DNA of 64,000 bases from Stenotrophomonas geniculata ATCC 19374 = JCM 13324 (GTDB lineage Bacteria > Pseudomonadota > Gammaproteobacteria > Xanthomonadales > Xanthomonadaceae): assembly GCF_001431625.1 (NCBI RefSeq), contig NZ_LLXT01000102.1, forward strand, positions 1 through 64,000, written 5' to 3'. The position numbers and the translations under genes are program-made. Shown here one piece after another: positions 9,174 to 18,943 of the stretch (positions within the stretch are counted from its first letter, which is position 1; each line of letters opens with the position of its first letter). The notes under the pieces were generated by a model that was not told the DNA's origin, searched no databases, and saw nothing but the letters and a program-made list of their open reading frames with translations.

Positions 9174-10712
9174 TCACCAGCGCAGCTTGCGCCGCGCGAG
9201 TGCTGCGGCCAGCTGCTCCATCACCTGTTGCGCCTGTGCCTGCGGCAGATGGTGCAGGGTCAGCGCCACATCGCCATGCGCGCCGGCGGTATCCAGCTGC
9301 AGGCTGCTGGTGCCCAGCAGCCTGTCCAGCGGCGAGCGCTGCAGGCGCAGGCCCTGCACCTTGTCCAGCTCGGCCCAGCGCCACCAGCGCTTCCACCAGC
9401 CGCCGCGCACCGCCACATAGTGCTCGTCCAGGTACCAGCCCATGCGCGCCATCTGCCGGTGCGCGACCAGCAGCGCCACCGGCAGCCACGCAAGCACCAG
9501 CAGGCCCCATGGGCCCCAGCGCCAGTACGCGGCCGCAGCCAGCAGCGGCACCAGCAGCAGCGCGCCCAGGCACAGCCGCCACCAGCCGCGCTGCGGAATG
9601 GACTGCCACTGCGCGGGTGGCCACTGCAACTGTGGCAGCAGGTGCTGCACCAGCTGCTCGCAGCGCGTACTTGACGCCAGCGGTGCCAGTTCGCGCAGGG
9701 CGCGGTCCTCATCGCGCGCAGGGCCACCGGCGGCGCTGTCGATGCGCAGCTGGCGCAGTCCGAACCAGCGCTGCAACGTACCTTCGCGCAGCGTCCAGGC
9801 CTGGATGCGCCGGCGCGCCACGCTGCTGCGGGTGCGGCTGAGCAGGCCAGCCGAAACGGTCAGGCGGCGATCCTGCTCGCTGAGGGTGAAGCCGTGGTAG
9901 CGCAGCAGGGTCAGCACCACCGACAACACGCGCAGCGCCAGCCAGCCCAGCAACAGAGCCGCAGCCAGCAGCAGGAACGCGCCGGCCACGCCGGGGTGCA
10001 GGTGGCTGGCGTAGCCGAATGCCTCGCGGCCACCGCGCTGGAGGGCATCGTCCATCACCGGCCGCGGCACGGTCTGGAACAGGACACCGAACGCGGCGAT
10101 CGCCAGCGCCCAGCCACGGTTGGAGAGCAGCCCCATGCGCACCACGTCCCAGCTCGACAGGCGCAGCAGTACCTGTTCGGTGTCGGCCTCGGTGATCGAG
10201 GCGGCGGCGACAACGTCGGCGGCCTGCGGCGCCTGCCCGCGCTGGCGCACCAGTCGTTCCAGCGCCAGCGCCTGGTCCAGCTGCAGCACCCGCATTTCGG
10301 CTTCTGGACGCACGCCGCCGGCCGATTCCAGGCGCAGCTCGGCCACACCGAACAGGCGGTGCAGCGGGTTCTGCCGGACCTCCACGTTGTGGATGCGCGC
10401 AAACGGAATCTCGCGCCGGTTGCGCGCCAGCAGACCGCTGCGCACGGTAATCGCATCACCGCCGATACGGTAGCGGTAGCTGAGGTACTGCAGCACCGAC
10501 ACCAGTACCAGTGCGGCAATTGCCGTCAGCGGAATCAGCTGCGCCCACATCGGGTCGCGGTCACCCCGCTGGCCGAACACCAGCAGCGCGACCAGCGGCA
10601 GGAAGTAATGGCGCAGCTGCATCAACAGTACGAACAACCATGACCACGGATGCAGGCGGTGGTCCTCGCCACCGGCGGGCAGTGCTGCAGGCAGAGGCGG
10701 TGGCAGGCTCAC
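9174..10712 (-). CDS. bPH2-domain membrane protein, YdbT-like
   Basis: This is a 512-residue membrane protein with several hydrophobic segments and three PH-like (bPH2/DUF304) blocks. One is visible at YRYRIGGDAITVRSGLLARNRREIPFARIHNVEV, another at FTLSEQDRRLTVSAGLLSRTRSSVARRRIQ. A third lies near the C-terminus (WYLDEHYVAVRGGWWKRWWRWAELDKVQGL). GTG at 10712 overlaps the YdbS-like stop (GTGA), which fixes the start and removes a spurious N-terminal extension. The YdbS-YdbT pair is a standard operon; its function is poorly known and envelope-related in other bacteria. Confidence 0.85.
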   Translation of the reverse strand: MSLPPPLPAALPAGGEDHRLHPWSWLFVLLMQLRHYFLPLVALLVFGQRGDRDPMWAQLIPLTAIAALVLVSVLQYLSYRYRIGGDAITVRSGLLARNRREIPFARIHNVEVRQNPLHRLFGVAELRLESAGGVRPEAEMRVLQLDQALALERLVRQRGQAPQAADVVAAASITEADTEQVLLRLSSWDVVRMGLLSNRGWALAIAAFGVLFQTVPRPVMDDALQRGGREAFGYASHLHPGVAGAFLLLAAALLLGWLALRVLSVVLTLLRYHGFTLSEQDRRLTVSAGLLSRTRSSVARRRIQAWTLREGTLQRWFGLRQLRIDSAAGGPARDEDRALRELAPLASSTRCEQLVQHLLPQLQWPPAQWQSIPQRGWWRLCLGALLLVPLLAAAAYWRWGPWGLLVLAWLPVALLVAHRQMARMGWYLDEHYVAVRGGWWKRWWRWAELDKVQGLRLQRSPLDRLLGTSSLQLDTAGAHGDVALTLHHLPQAQAQQVMEQLAAALARRKLRW

Positions 10713-11209
10713 AGGGCGTCGGCGTCCTGGTCGAGCTGATGGGACAGGGTGTCGCGCAGGCGCTCGGCATCCGCCTCGTCCAGGCCGCTCACGGTCACCG
10801 CGCTCATGCGGGTGCCGGCGGTGTGCACGATCAGCGTGGCCAGACCGGCGCGGCGTTCCAGTGGCCCGCGGCGCAGGTCCAGGTGCTGCACGCGCGACAG
10901 GGGAATGCGCGTTTCCGGCTGCCACATCAGGTCTCGTCGCAGGCCCAGGCCCTGTGCGTCCAGCCGCCAACGGGTGCGGACCAGGCGGCGGTGGCCGAGC
11001 CACGCACCACATGCAGCCCCCACCAGCAGCCCGAGGGCTGCGACCCATACGCCACCGGGCAGATCGAAGAACCACCATGCAGCGGCCAGCGGCAGGCCTG
11101 GCACAAACAGGCCACCGAAGGCACCTTCCAGTGCGGCCAGCCGCGAGGCGCGGCGCGGCAGCGACTGCCAGGCATCGGTGGGCGGAGCAGTAAGGGGAAC
11201 GTCGGTCAC
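10709..11209 (-). CDS. bPH2-domain membrane protein, YdbS-like
   Basis: The 166-residue protein has two adjacent membrane segments (LPLAAAWWFFDLPGGVWVAALGLL) and then one bPH2 domain (RWRLDAQGLGLRRDLMWQPETRIPLSRVQHLDL). The GTG start at 11209 is chosen because ACGGAG lies 5 nt upstream and it gives the family length; the longer reading is a low-complexity Pro/Arg tail. The stop overlaps the YdbT-like GTG by 4 nt, indicating translational coupling. Confidence 0.85.
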   Translation of the reverse strand: MTDVPLTAPPTDAWQSLPRRASRLAALEGAFGGLFVPGLPLAAAWWFFDLPGGVWVAALGLLVGAACGAWLGHRRLVRTRWRLDAQGLGLRRDLMWQPETRIPLSRVQHLDLRRGPLERRAGLATLIVHTAGTRMSAVTVSGLDEADAERLRDTLSHQLDQDADAL

Positions 11210-11293
11210 GCGGGCTCCGTCAGGTGGCAGGGCGGGCGGTGGCGGCCGTGGCCGCCGTGGCCGCACCGCGCAGACGGTAGCAGGTCGGCTGCG

Positions 11294-12430
11294 TTACTGG
11301 GCAGCCTGGATCAGCGCGTCCACATCCAGCAGGTGGCCGGCACGATCGGCCTTGGTGCGCAGGTAGTGTTCGTTCTCGGCGGTGATTTCGCCGGTGACCG
11401 GAATGCAGTCCAGCACTTCGATGCCGGCATTGCGCAGGCGCTGCGCCTTGGTCGGGTTGTTGCTGAGCAGGGCCACGCGCGAAATGCCCAGGCCACGCAG
11501 CATGGCCACCGCGCTGCCGTAGCGGCGCTCGTCGGCACCGAAGCCCAGCTGTGCGTCGGCGTCGATGGTGTCCAGGCCGTCGTGCTGGTAGCCGTAGGCG
11601 CGCATCTTGGCCGCGATGCCGGTGCCACGGCCTTCCTGGTCCAGGTACAGCAGCACGCCGCCCCCCAGTTCCTTCAGCTTGCGCAGGCCGCGCCGCAGCT
11701 GGTCGCCGCAGTCGCACTTGAGCGAGCCGAACAGGTCACCGGTCAGGCACGAGGAGTGCACGCGCACCGGCACCACCGCCGACAGGTCGGGTTCGCCGAC
11801 GATGATCGCGACCTGGTCACGCTGGGCGACGCCGCCGCGGAACACCGCGAACGTGGTCATGCCGACGTCGCGCAACGGCACCGGTGAACGCGCCACCAGT
11901 TCGTAGTCGTGGGCCGCATGTGCTGCGCCTTCGGCGAGGTCGCACAGCGCCACCTCGGAAGCGCCATCGAAGGTGCGGTCTTCGGCGTCCAAGCGCACCG
12001 CCACCATGGCCGGCAGCAACAGGCCAAGGCGGGCCAGTTCCACGGCGCCTGCATCGAATGCGTCACCGGCACTCCAGCCGTGCGGCATCGGGCCCGGTTC
12101 GCGCAGATAGCCCAGCGAGGGCAGGGCGTCGAAGGCAACACCGGCCAGCGGCAGGCGCGCACCTTGCGGGGCCTCCACGCCAAGCACGCGGGCGCGGGTG
12201 GCGGTCAGGAACAGGTAATGCCGCTCGTGGGCGGCATTGGCGAAGGCAGCGAAGCTGCTGGCCGTGGCGCTGTCCAGCGCGATCACCGCCAGGCGCTGGC
12301 CCTGGCCATCGTGGAGCAGCACCGGGCGACCGGCACGCAGTTCGGAAACCGCGCGCTCGCAGCGGATCGCGGCCGGATCGCCGAACAGGGAAGAAGCAGC
12401 AGGCATGGCAGGACCGGGGGAGGCGGACAT
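11294..12430 (-). CDS. ribA: GTP cyclohydrolase II with RibB-like N-terminal domain
   Basis: The 378-residue protein has a C-terminal GTP cyclohydrolase II domain (about residues 190-378): the zinc-cysteine block SSCLTGDLFGSLKCDCGDQL, DQEGRGTGIAAKMRAY, and LSNNPTKAQRL. The N-terminal ~180 residues look like a diverged DHBP-synthase (RibB) domain. The enzyme opens GTP to the first riboflavin intermediate. Whether the N-terminal half is active cannot be judged; typical RibB acidic catalytic motifs are not evident. The ATG at 12430 (MSASPG) is chosen, since further upstream sequence is Arg-rich and unlike the family. Confidence 0.9.
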   Translation of the reverse strand: MSASPGPAMPAASSLFGDPAAIRCERAVSELRAGRPVLLHDGQGQRLAVIALDSATASSFAAFANAAHERHYLFLTATRARVLGVEAPQGARLPLAGVAFDALPSLGYLREPGPMPHGWSAGDAFDAGAVELARLGLLLPAMVAVRLDAEDRTFDGASEVALCDLAEGAAHAAHDYELVARSPVPLRDVGMTTFAVFRGGVAQRDQVAIIVGEPDLSAVVPVRVHSSCLTGDLFGSLKCDCGDQLRRGLRKLKELGGGVLLYLDQEGRGTGIAAKMRAYGYQHDGLDTIDADAQLGFGADERRYGSAVAMLRGLGISRVALLSNNPTKAQRLRNAGIEVLDCIPVTGEITAENEHYLRTKADRAGHLLDVDALIQAAQ

Positions 12431-12515
12431 CGCAGTCTCTATGGGGGCGCCGGCGTCGTATTCAACGTGGTGCGGCCGCCGGTCGCAGGGGGCGGTGGCC
12501 TGAGTGGAGCGGCCG

Positions 12516-13436
12516 TCAGTGCGGGTGTTCCTCGGTCGCGTAGGGGTCTTCCTCGCCACTGCTCGATGGTCGCAGCGTATAGCGCTTGTAGGTCCACTGG
12601 TACTGCGCAGGGTCGCGGCGGGCGATGCGCTCGATGCCTGCATTGAGCGCGGTAGCGGCCACCAGCGGGTCCGGGTCGGCCACGGCGGGGTCGGTCGGTT
12701 CGATGTGCAGGGCGAACTCCATGTCCGGCCCGATGCGCTCGCACCAGCCATACAGCACGGTGGCGCCGGTACGCTCGGCCAGCCGGTTGACCAGGGTCAT
12801 GGTCAGCGCCTGCACGCCGAAGAACGGCACGAACACCCCATCGCCGGCCTTGGGCTGCTGGTCGGGCAGGATGCCGGTGGCACCGCCGTCCTTGAGCACC
12901 TTGAACAGCTGGCGCACGGCCGGGCCTTCGGCACGCACCTGCTGTACGTTCTGGCCGCCCCGCACCAGCTGCAGGAAGGCATCGCTGGCCTCGTCCTCCG
13001 GTGGCTTGTAGACGATGGCGATCTGCCCGCGCGAGGCCAGCCACTGGTTCAGCAGCTCCCAGTTGCCGAAGTGCGGCGCCGCCACGATCACGCCCTTGCC
13101 GCTGGCCAGCGCCGCGTCGTACAGGGCCTCGCCGTGGCGCTGCTTCAGGTGCAGGCGCAGGTTGTCGGCCGGCGCCTGGCTCCACAGTCGCAGGGTTTCG
13201 ATGGCCTGCAGGGCGGTGGAGCGCAGCAGCTCCCGGTGCAGGCGGTCGCGCGCGGCGCCCTCCAGGTCCGGGTAGGCCAGCTCCAGGTTGCGCCGGGTGA
13301 CGCGGCTCTCACGGGCGTTGAGACTGATCCAGGTCCAGGACAGGGCACGGGCGACTCCCCGCAGCAGCGGCCAGGGCAGGCGGGCGAACAGGGTGGTGGC
13401 GCGGTAGACCAGCCGGGCTTTGCGTTGCGGATTCAT
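12516..13436 (-). CDS. Lysophospholipid/lipid A acyltransferase (LpxL/HtrB family)
   Basis: The 306-residue protein has the family catalytic HxxxxE motif in APHFGNWELLNQW, preceded by a hydrophobic N-terminal anchor region. Further family blocks are ILPDQQPKAGDGVFVPFFG and YQWTYKRY near the C-terminus. It adds a secondary acyl chain to lipid A (or a precursor) at the inner membrane. LpxL versus LpxM specificity cannot be read. The ATG at 13436 (MNPQRKARLVYR) is chosen over an upstream in-frame start. Confidence 0.9.
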   Translation of the reverse strand: MNPQRKARLVYRATTLFARLPWPLLRGVARALSWTWISLNARESRVTRRNLELAYPDLEGAARDRLHRELLRSTALQAIETLRLWSQAPADNLRLHLKQRHGEALYDAALASGKGVIVAAPHFGNWELLNQWLASRGQIAIVYKPPEDEASDAFLQLVRGGQNVQQVRAEGPAVRQLFKVLKDGGATGILPDQQPKAGDGVFVPFFGVQALTMTLVNRLAERTGATVLYGWCERIGPDMEFALHIEPTDPAVADPDPLVAATALNAGIERIARRDPAQYQWTYKRYTLRPSSSGEEDPYATEEHPH

Positions 13437-13498
13437 CGGCGCCAGTTTAGCCAAGGGCGCTGCTATCGTGGCCGGCCGTGTTCATTGGAAGCCCCCGC

Positions 13499-13939
13499 AT
13501 GCTCGTCCTGATCCAGCGCGTTAGCCAGGCCGCCGTCCACGTCGAGGGCGAAGCGGTGGGGCAGATCGGCCCCGGCCTGCTGGCGCTGGTCGGCATGGAG
13601 CCGGGCGACAGCGAGGCCCAGCTGCAGCGAATGGCCGAGCGCCTGCTGGGCTACCGGGTGTTCGCCGACGAGGCCGGGAAGATGAACCGTTCGCTGCGCG
13701 ACACCGGCGGCGGCCTGCTGCTGGTCAGCCAGTTCACCCTGGCCGCCGACACCCGGTCGGGCATGCGGCCCAGCTTCACCAGCGCCGCGCCGCCGGCCGA
13801 GGCTGAACGCGGGTTCAATCGATTTGTCGAGATCTGTCGTGAAAATCACGCGCCAGGGGTGGAAACGGGCCGATTTGGTGCCCATATGGTCGTCAGCCTG
13901 GTCAATGACGGTCCCGTGACCTTCCTTCTCAGGCCCTAA
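13499..13939 (+). CDS. dtd: D-aminoacyl-tRNA deacylase
   Basis: The 146-residue enzyme hydrolyses D-amino acids from mischarged tRNAs. The start [15 protein letters not shown] is the family N-terminus, which places the ATG at 13499. The catalytic-site blocks [12 protein letters not shown] and [10 protein letters not shown] (the Gly-cisPro motif) are intact. It lies immediately upstream of rpoD and diverges from the acyltransferase gene. Confidence 0.96.
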   Translation: MLVLIQRVSQAAVHVEGEAVGQIGPGLLALVGMEPGDSEAQLQRMAERLLGYRVFADEAGKMNRSLRDTGGGLLLVSQFTLAADTRSGMRPSFTSAAPPAEAERGFNRFVEICRENHAPGVETGRFGAHMVVSLVNDGPVTFLLRP

Positions 13940-13980
13940 GCCGCCGGGACCACCGCCCGGCAGGCCGGGCCCCGGGCTGG

Positions 13981-13986
13981 TATAAT
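13981..13986 (+). promoter_or_regulatory. Consensus -10 box (TATAAT) of the rpoD promoter
   Basis: A perfect TATAAT lies 44 bp upstream of the rpoD ATG. The -35 region is GC-rich and not consensus. Confidence 0.6.
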
Positions 13987-14029
13987 GCTACGTTCCCTAT
14001 TTCTCCCTAGCCGGTGGCGCGAGCACTAC

Positions 14030-15883
<1,854 letters not shown>

Positions 15884-15911
15884 TTTCCAGCGGCTGTTGA
15901 AGCGTTGAGAG

Positions 15912-15941
15912 AAACCCCGCTTCGGCGGGGTTTTTCTTTTT
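15912..15941 (+). terminator. Intrinsic terminator of rpoD
   Basis: A hairpin with arms AACCCCGC/GCGGGGTT and loop TTCG is followed by TTTTCTTTTT, 29 nt after the rpoD stop. Confidence 0.9.
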
Positions 15942-15959
15942 GGGGTGTGTGTGCTTTCT

Positions 15960-16027
15960 GTAGAGCCGAGCCATGCTCGGCTGCCGTTTGCGATTACCGG
16001 GTAGCCGATCAAGCACAGGCTCTACTA
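15960..16027. repeat. SMAG-type REP pair next to the tRNA gene
   Basis: A GTAG-headed palindromic unit (15960-15984, stem GCCGAGC/GCTCGGC) faces a diverged inverted unit ending GGCTCTAC at about 16024. Together they form a head-to-head REP dimer between rpoD and the tRNA. Confidence 0.7.
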
Positions 16028-16044
16028 CACTGTGACGCTGCGCC

Positions 16045-16120
<76 letters not shown>

Positions 16121-16402
16121 TCGAATCAGGCACTTAGGATCATCCGCAGTGCCTTCTTCGTCAAGCCAGTACCGCTCGGTGACCGCTCGGTGACCGTTGA
16201 CCCTGCGGACACATGATTCCGGTAGAGCAGGCAGTCGCGTGTCATGGGTCAATGAGACGATGAGGGCACTTGCGCAATCTGAAGCAAATTGGAACAATCC
16301 CGCGTCTTGCTTGCGGAAAGTGTCCCGCGGCACTTGCAGGCTTTCTTAAGTTGCGAGAGAGTGGTACCGAAAGACCCCACCCACCCCACTTAGGAGTGTG
16401 CC

Positions 16403-16429
16403 ATGCGTGAAGTTGTCGGCGGTTTCTGA
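16403..16429 (+). CDS. Micro-ORF 1: octapeptide MREVVGGF
   Basis: ATG-CGT-GAA-GTT-GTC-GGC-GGT-TTC-TGA has a consensus AGGAG (16392-16396) 6 nt upstream. A second copy 97 bp downstream differs only by GTC to GTT (synonymous) and TGA to TAA. The shared block runs from the AGGAG to the stop. This supports a translated peptide but does not prove it. No function is known to me. Confidence 0.5.
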   Translation: MREVVGGF

Positions 16430-16499
16430 TCCTCTTGGATCTAGTTGTTCCATCAACTACACATTGGTAATGAATTACCACCCAACACAGGAGTGTGCC

Positions 16500-16526
16500 A
16501 TGCGTGAAGTTGTTGGCGGTTTCTAA
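16500..16526 (+). CDS. Micro-ORF 2: octapeptide MREVVGGF (duplicate)
   Basis: This encodes the same eight residues as micro-ORF 1, with the identical AGGAG-TGTGCC-ATG start region (AGGAG at 16489-16493). The upstream flanks are also partly alike (ACCACCC/CACCCAC before the AGGAG). A hairpin follows 20 nt after the stop, so the pair could be one short transcript. Confidence 0.5.
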   Translation: MREVVGGF

Positions 16527-16546
16527 CTAGCTTTCCACGCGACAAC

Positions 16547-16577
16547 TTCCGCCCGCTGATAGCGGGCGGAATTATTT
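16547..16577 (+). terminator. Probable intrinsic terminator after the micro-ORFs
   Basis: A hairpin with arms TTCCGCCCGCT/AGCGGGCGGAA and loop GAT is followed by TTATTT. It ends the micro-ORF transcript before the membrane-protein gene at 16604. Confidence 0.7.
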
Positions 16578-16603
16578 AAGGGATTTACAGGGGGTAACAG
16601 GGG

Positions 16604-17233
16604 ATGTTGACGTTTTTGGCGGGAGTGCTGAACTCTCCAGGATTCAATAGTGTTGTCTTGCTTTTCGGCGTGCTCGTGGCATTGCGCCAACTCAAGATTG
16701 CCGAGGCGGGGATCAAGTCCCAACTGTCGGCCGTCCAGCAGCAAATTGATGCTTCGAAGACAGGACAAGACGATGCCCTTCGCGAATCACGGTTGATCGC
16801 CAAGCGCAAAGAGACAGCGCGTTTACTGCTTGAGAGCCGCGGAGATGAGAAGCTCCAACGAGGATGCCGAACTGTAGAGCGCTACTACAGCAGTTCGGGC
16901 GTCAACATCAGAGATCTCGTCAGTATCGACTACAAACCGCCGAAAATCGCGGATGAAAGTGATGAAGATCACGAAAAGCGTTGCGCTGCAACCTCAGCAG
17001 ATAGAACTGACATCTTCTACTTGCTCAACCACTTTGAGAACGTGGCGATCTGTGTTGAGCGAGATATCTATTGCCGGGACATGATCGTAGACGCTTGGCG
17101 AAAGATCATGATTGACAGCTTCCGGCACTCCCGCGCGCTAATTGACGCACTTAGAACAAGTTCGTCCAATCCGAAGATTTGGGTGAAGTTCCAAGAATTG
17201 ACCCAAGAGCTCGAGCGTGAATCTCGGACGTAA
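16604..17233 (+). CDS. DUF4760-like membrane-anchored protein (moron)
   Basis: The 209-residue protein has one N-terminal membrane segment (FNSVVLLFGVLVALRQL), a coiled-coil-like stretch (about residues 30-80), and a C-terminal part. The block DIFYLLNHFENVAICVERDIYCRDMIVDAWRKI resembles DUF4760 proteins. Composition is less GC-rich than the host genes, as in phage cargo. Its function is unknown; an infection-exclusion role is a guess from location. GGGGGT lies upstream of the ATG, and the gene is convergent with the AlpA-like gene. Confidence 0.7.
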   Translation: MLTFLAGVLNSPGFNSVVLLFGVLVALRQLKIAEAGIKSQLSAVQQQIDASKTGQDDALRESRLIAKRKETARLLLESRGDEKLQRGCRTVERYYSSSGVNIRDLVSIDYKPPKIADESDEDHEKRCAATSADRTDIFYLLNHFENVAICVERDIYCRDMIVDAWRKIMIDSFRHSRALIDALRTSSSNPKIWVKFQELTQELERESRT

Positions 17234-17253
17234 GAATTGAGGACTAGTAGCTG

Positions 17254-17463
17254 TCAGAGTAATTGCCGAGTTCCTGTTTTCTTTACGGCGATCCACTTCT
17301 GTACTTCACTTTGACACCATCTAGTCCTTGCCCCGATTTTCAAAGCGCTAGGGAAGTTGCCTTTGCTCATCTCGCGATAGATGTAGCTCTTCTTCATCCC
17401 GGTCTGGGCTTCGACCTGCTCGAGCTTCAGCAGGACTTCGGGGAAGTTCTCAGCTGCGCCCAT
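17254..17463 (-). CDS. AlpA-family excisionase/regulator
   Basis: The 69-residue DNA-binding protein has the AlpA-type winged-helix signature: LLKLEQVEAQTGMKKSYIYREMSKGNFPSALKIGARTRWCQSEVQKWI. Such proteins act as excisionases or integrase activators. It is the last gene of the leftward early operon, the position of xis in lambda. GGAGG lies 6 nt before the ATG, and the start codon abuts the stop of the upstream gene. No integrase gene follows it. Confidence 0.85.
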   Translation of the reverse strand: MGAAENFPEVLLKLEQVEAQTGMKKSYIYREMSKGNFPSALKIGARTRWCQSEVQKWIAVKKTGTRQLL

Positions 17464-17464
17464 C

Positions 17465-17860
17465 TCAGGCCTCCGTTACTTCAGTGGTGGGCGCCAACAG
17501 GAGCGCAGTGTGCGAATCCGACCGCGCCGTGGTCACAAGGTTTGCGATCTGTGTCAGGTCCATTGTGGGGTCATCGAAAAGGGCGAGGCCGATCTGGGCC
17601 GTCAGCCGCTGGGTCGCCGTCGCCGCCAGTGGCGCCTGCGTGTCGATGGTGGCGAGGGCATATGCGCGCCAGGCGTCGCACGCGGCCTGCAGCTGCGGCT
17701 CACCGGCAAATGTGAAGGTCAATGCGCGGCCGCCGCCGCTGGCGGGGCGCGTGCTGGTCAGGGCGGTTTCGAGCGCTGCTGCAACCGCTATGGCCGCGCG
17801 CTGCTGGTGGACCAGTGGTGACCGCCCGCCCGCGGCGGCCTTGATGTGCTCAACGGTCAA
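17465..17860 (-). CDS. Hypothetical phage protein, TTG start
   Basis: This is a 131-residue Ala/Thr-rich soluble protein of unknown function (GEPQLQAACDAWRAYALATID in the middle). It begins at TTG 17860, which overlaps the upstream stop (TTGA). AAGGAG lies 8 nt upstream, inside the end of the upstream gene. It ends next to the AlpA-like start, so coupling is likely. Confidence 0.65.
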   Translation of the reverse strand: MTVEHIKAAAGGRSPLVHQQRAAIAVAAALETALTSTRPASGGGRALTFTFAGEPQLQAACDAWRAYALATIDTQAPLAATATQRLTAQIGLALFDDPTMDLTQIANLVTTARSDSHTALLLAPTTEVTEA

Positions 17861-18429
17861 TGTGATTTCTCCTTCGTATGCTCTTCGATTGACTTACGCA
17901 TCTGCGAAATCCGGAAACCCCACTCGTCCCTTTCCCGCTTGCCTTCACGCTTCAAAGCTCGCTCCAGTCGGTCGAGCAGCGGGAGAACCCAGGACGGATT
18001 GAACGGCTGGGGTTTCAGCGCGATCGGCGCCGGCGGCTTGGGTGGGTTGCAGTACGGATCGGCCCAATCGAAGGGGTCGTTACAGACGGTGCAGTGCGTT
18101 CGATCCGCCGACCAGATGTGATCCCGATCTTTGCCGGCCCTGCGGACCTCGTGGAGAAGCGGCTGGGTGTAAAGAGCCCGGACCTGTTCGCCAGCTGCAA
18201 GGGCTCGGTACCACTGCCTTTCATCGATCTGATACCAGAACGATCCGCCCCATTGCTCGAGCCTGACGGCCCGCTGCTGGCCGAACAGACGCATCAGCGT
18301 GGTGGCCCATCGATTCACCTGATCGGCCGGCACCGCATGACCGGCGCGGCCTGCTGCTCGCATCTCACGCACGGCGTCACTCGCAGTCGGCGGCGGTGCT
18401 GTGCTGATGGTCGAGACATCGCCGCTCAT
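17857..18429 (-). CDS. Hypothetical phage protein with HxC..C motif
   Basis: This 190-residue protein starts at MSGDVST. It contains a Trp/Arg-rich core (WGGSFWYQIDERQWYRALAAGEQV) and the block DRTHCTVCNDPFDWADPYCNP, whose His and three Cys could bind a metal. The C-terminal quarter is charged and helical. The start at 18429 overlaps the upstream stop (ATGA). I do not recognise the family. Confidence 0.65.
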   Translation of the reverse strand: MSGDVSTISTAPPPTASDAVREMRAAGRAGHAVPADQVNRWATTLMRLFGQQRAVRLEQWGGSFWYQIDERQWYRALAAGEQVRALYTQPLLHEVRRAGKDRDHIWSADRTHCTVCNDPFDWADPYCNPPKPPAPIALKPQPFNPSWVLPLLDRLERALKREGKRERDEWGFRISQMRKSIEEHTKEKSH

Positions 18430-18752
18430 GCTCCGCCCTCGAGCAGCATCTTGGGATCGATGTGCCACCCTGCTTCGCGAGCAGCACGCAGCCGTAGCTC
18501 GTTCGCATCGAACTCGTCCAGCTGCAGCGTTGTGATCGCGCCCTCAACCTGATGCGGCTGCAGGGGGCGGGACGTCCGGCCGAACGCGCGCCAAACGCTG
18601 AACACCTGGCAGCCCCAGGCAGGCGCAAGGCAGGCAAGCTGCTTGCCGTGCTCCCGGCAGTGGCGGCGGATCATGTCCCGCGCGGTGACGTGGGCGGGAA
18701 CGGCGCCGCGCAGAGCAGCGCGGATTGATGCAGCATTGCGGCCGGGGCTCAT
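18426..18752 (-). CDS. Hypothetical phage protein
   Basis: A 108-residue soluble protein (MSPGRNAASIRAAL...). The ATG at 18752 overlaps the upstream stop (ATGA) and its own stop overlaps the next start, which supports it as a real operon member. It contains CLAPAWGCQVFSVWRAFGR. No recognised domain. Confidence 0.65.
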   Translation of the reverse strand: MSPGRNAASIRAALRGAVPAHVTARDMIRRHCREHGKQLACLAPAWGCQVFSVWRAFGRTSRPLQPHQVEGAITTLQLDEFDANELRLRAAREAGWHIDPKMLLEGGA

Positions 18753-18943
18753 GCGAACAGCTCCAGTTGGGCCGGCAGTGCCGGTGCGCGCGGCGACGCC
18801 GGTAGTGGTGCGGGAGCGGTCGCGCGCATGCGCGCGCGCTGTGCAGCATTGAAGGCGAACCAGAAGCCGAGGCCCTGTCGGCGCGCCCGGCATTCGGTCA
18901 GCAGCACGCGGGCGACGTGCTTGTCCAGAGCAGCACCGGTCAT
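18749..18943 (-). CDS. Small hypothetical phage protein
   Basis: A 64-residue basic protein (MTGAALDKHVARVL...) ending in ALPAQLELFA. The C-terminal QLELF resembles the beta-clamp-binding pentapeptide consensus QLxLF, so it may contact the DNA polymerase sliding clamp; this is an inference. It is coupled by ATGA overlaps to the methyltransferase upstream and the 108-residue gene downstream. Confidence 0.6.
   Translation of the reverse strand: MTGAALDKHVARVLLTECRARRQGLGFWFAFNAAQRARMRATAPAPLPASPRAPALPAQLELFA

Noticed and set aside
16171-16197. 11-bp tandem repeat ACCGCTCGGTG near the tRNA as attachment core
   Set aside because: Two copies only, not related to the tRNA 3' end, no partner in the window.
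16242-16481. 79-residue leftward ORF over micro-ORF 1
   Set aside because: No ribosome-binding site and no protein-like composition.
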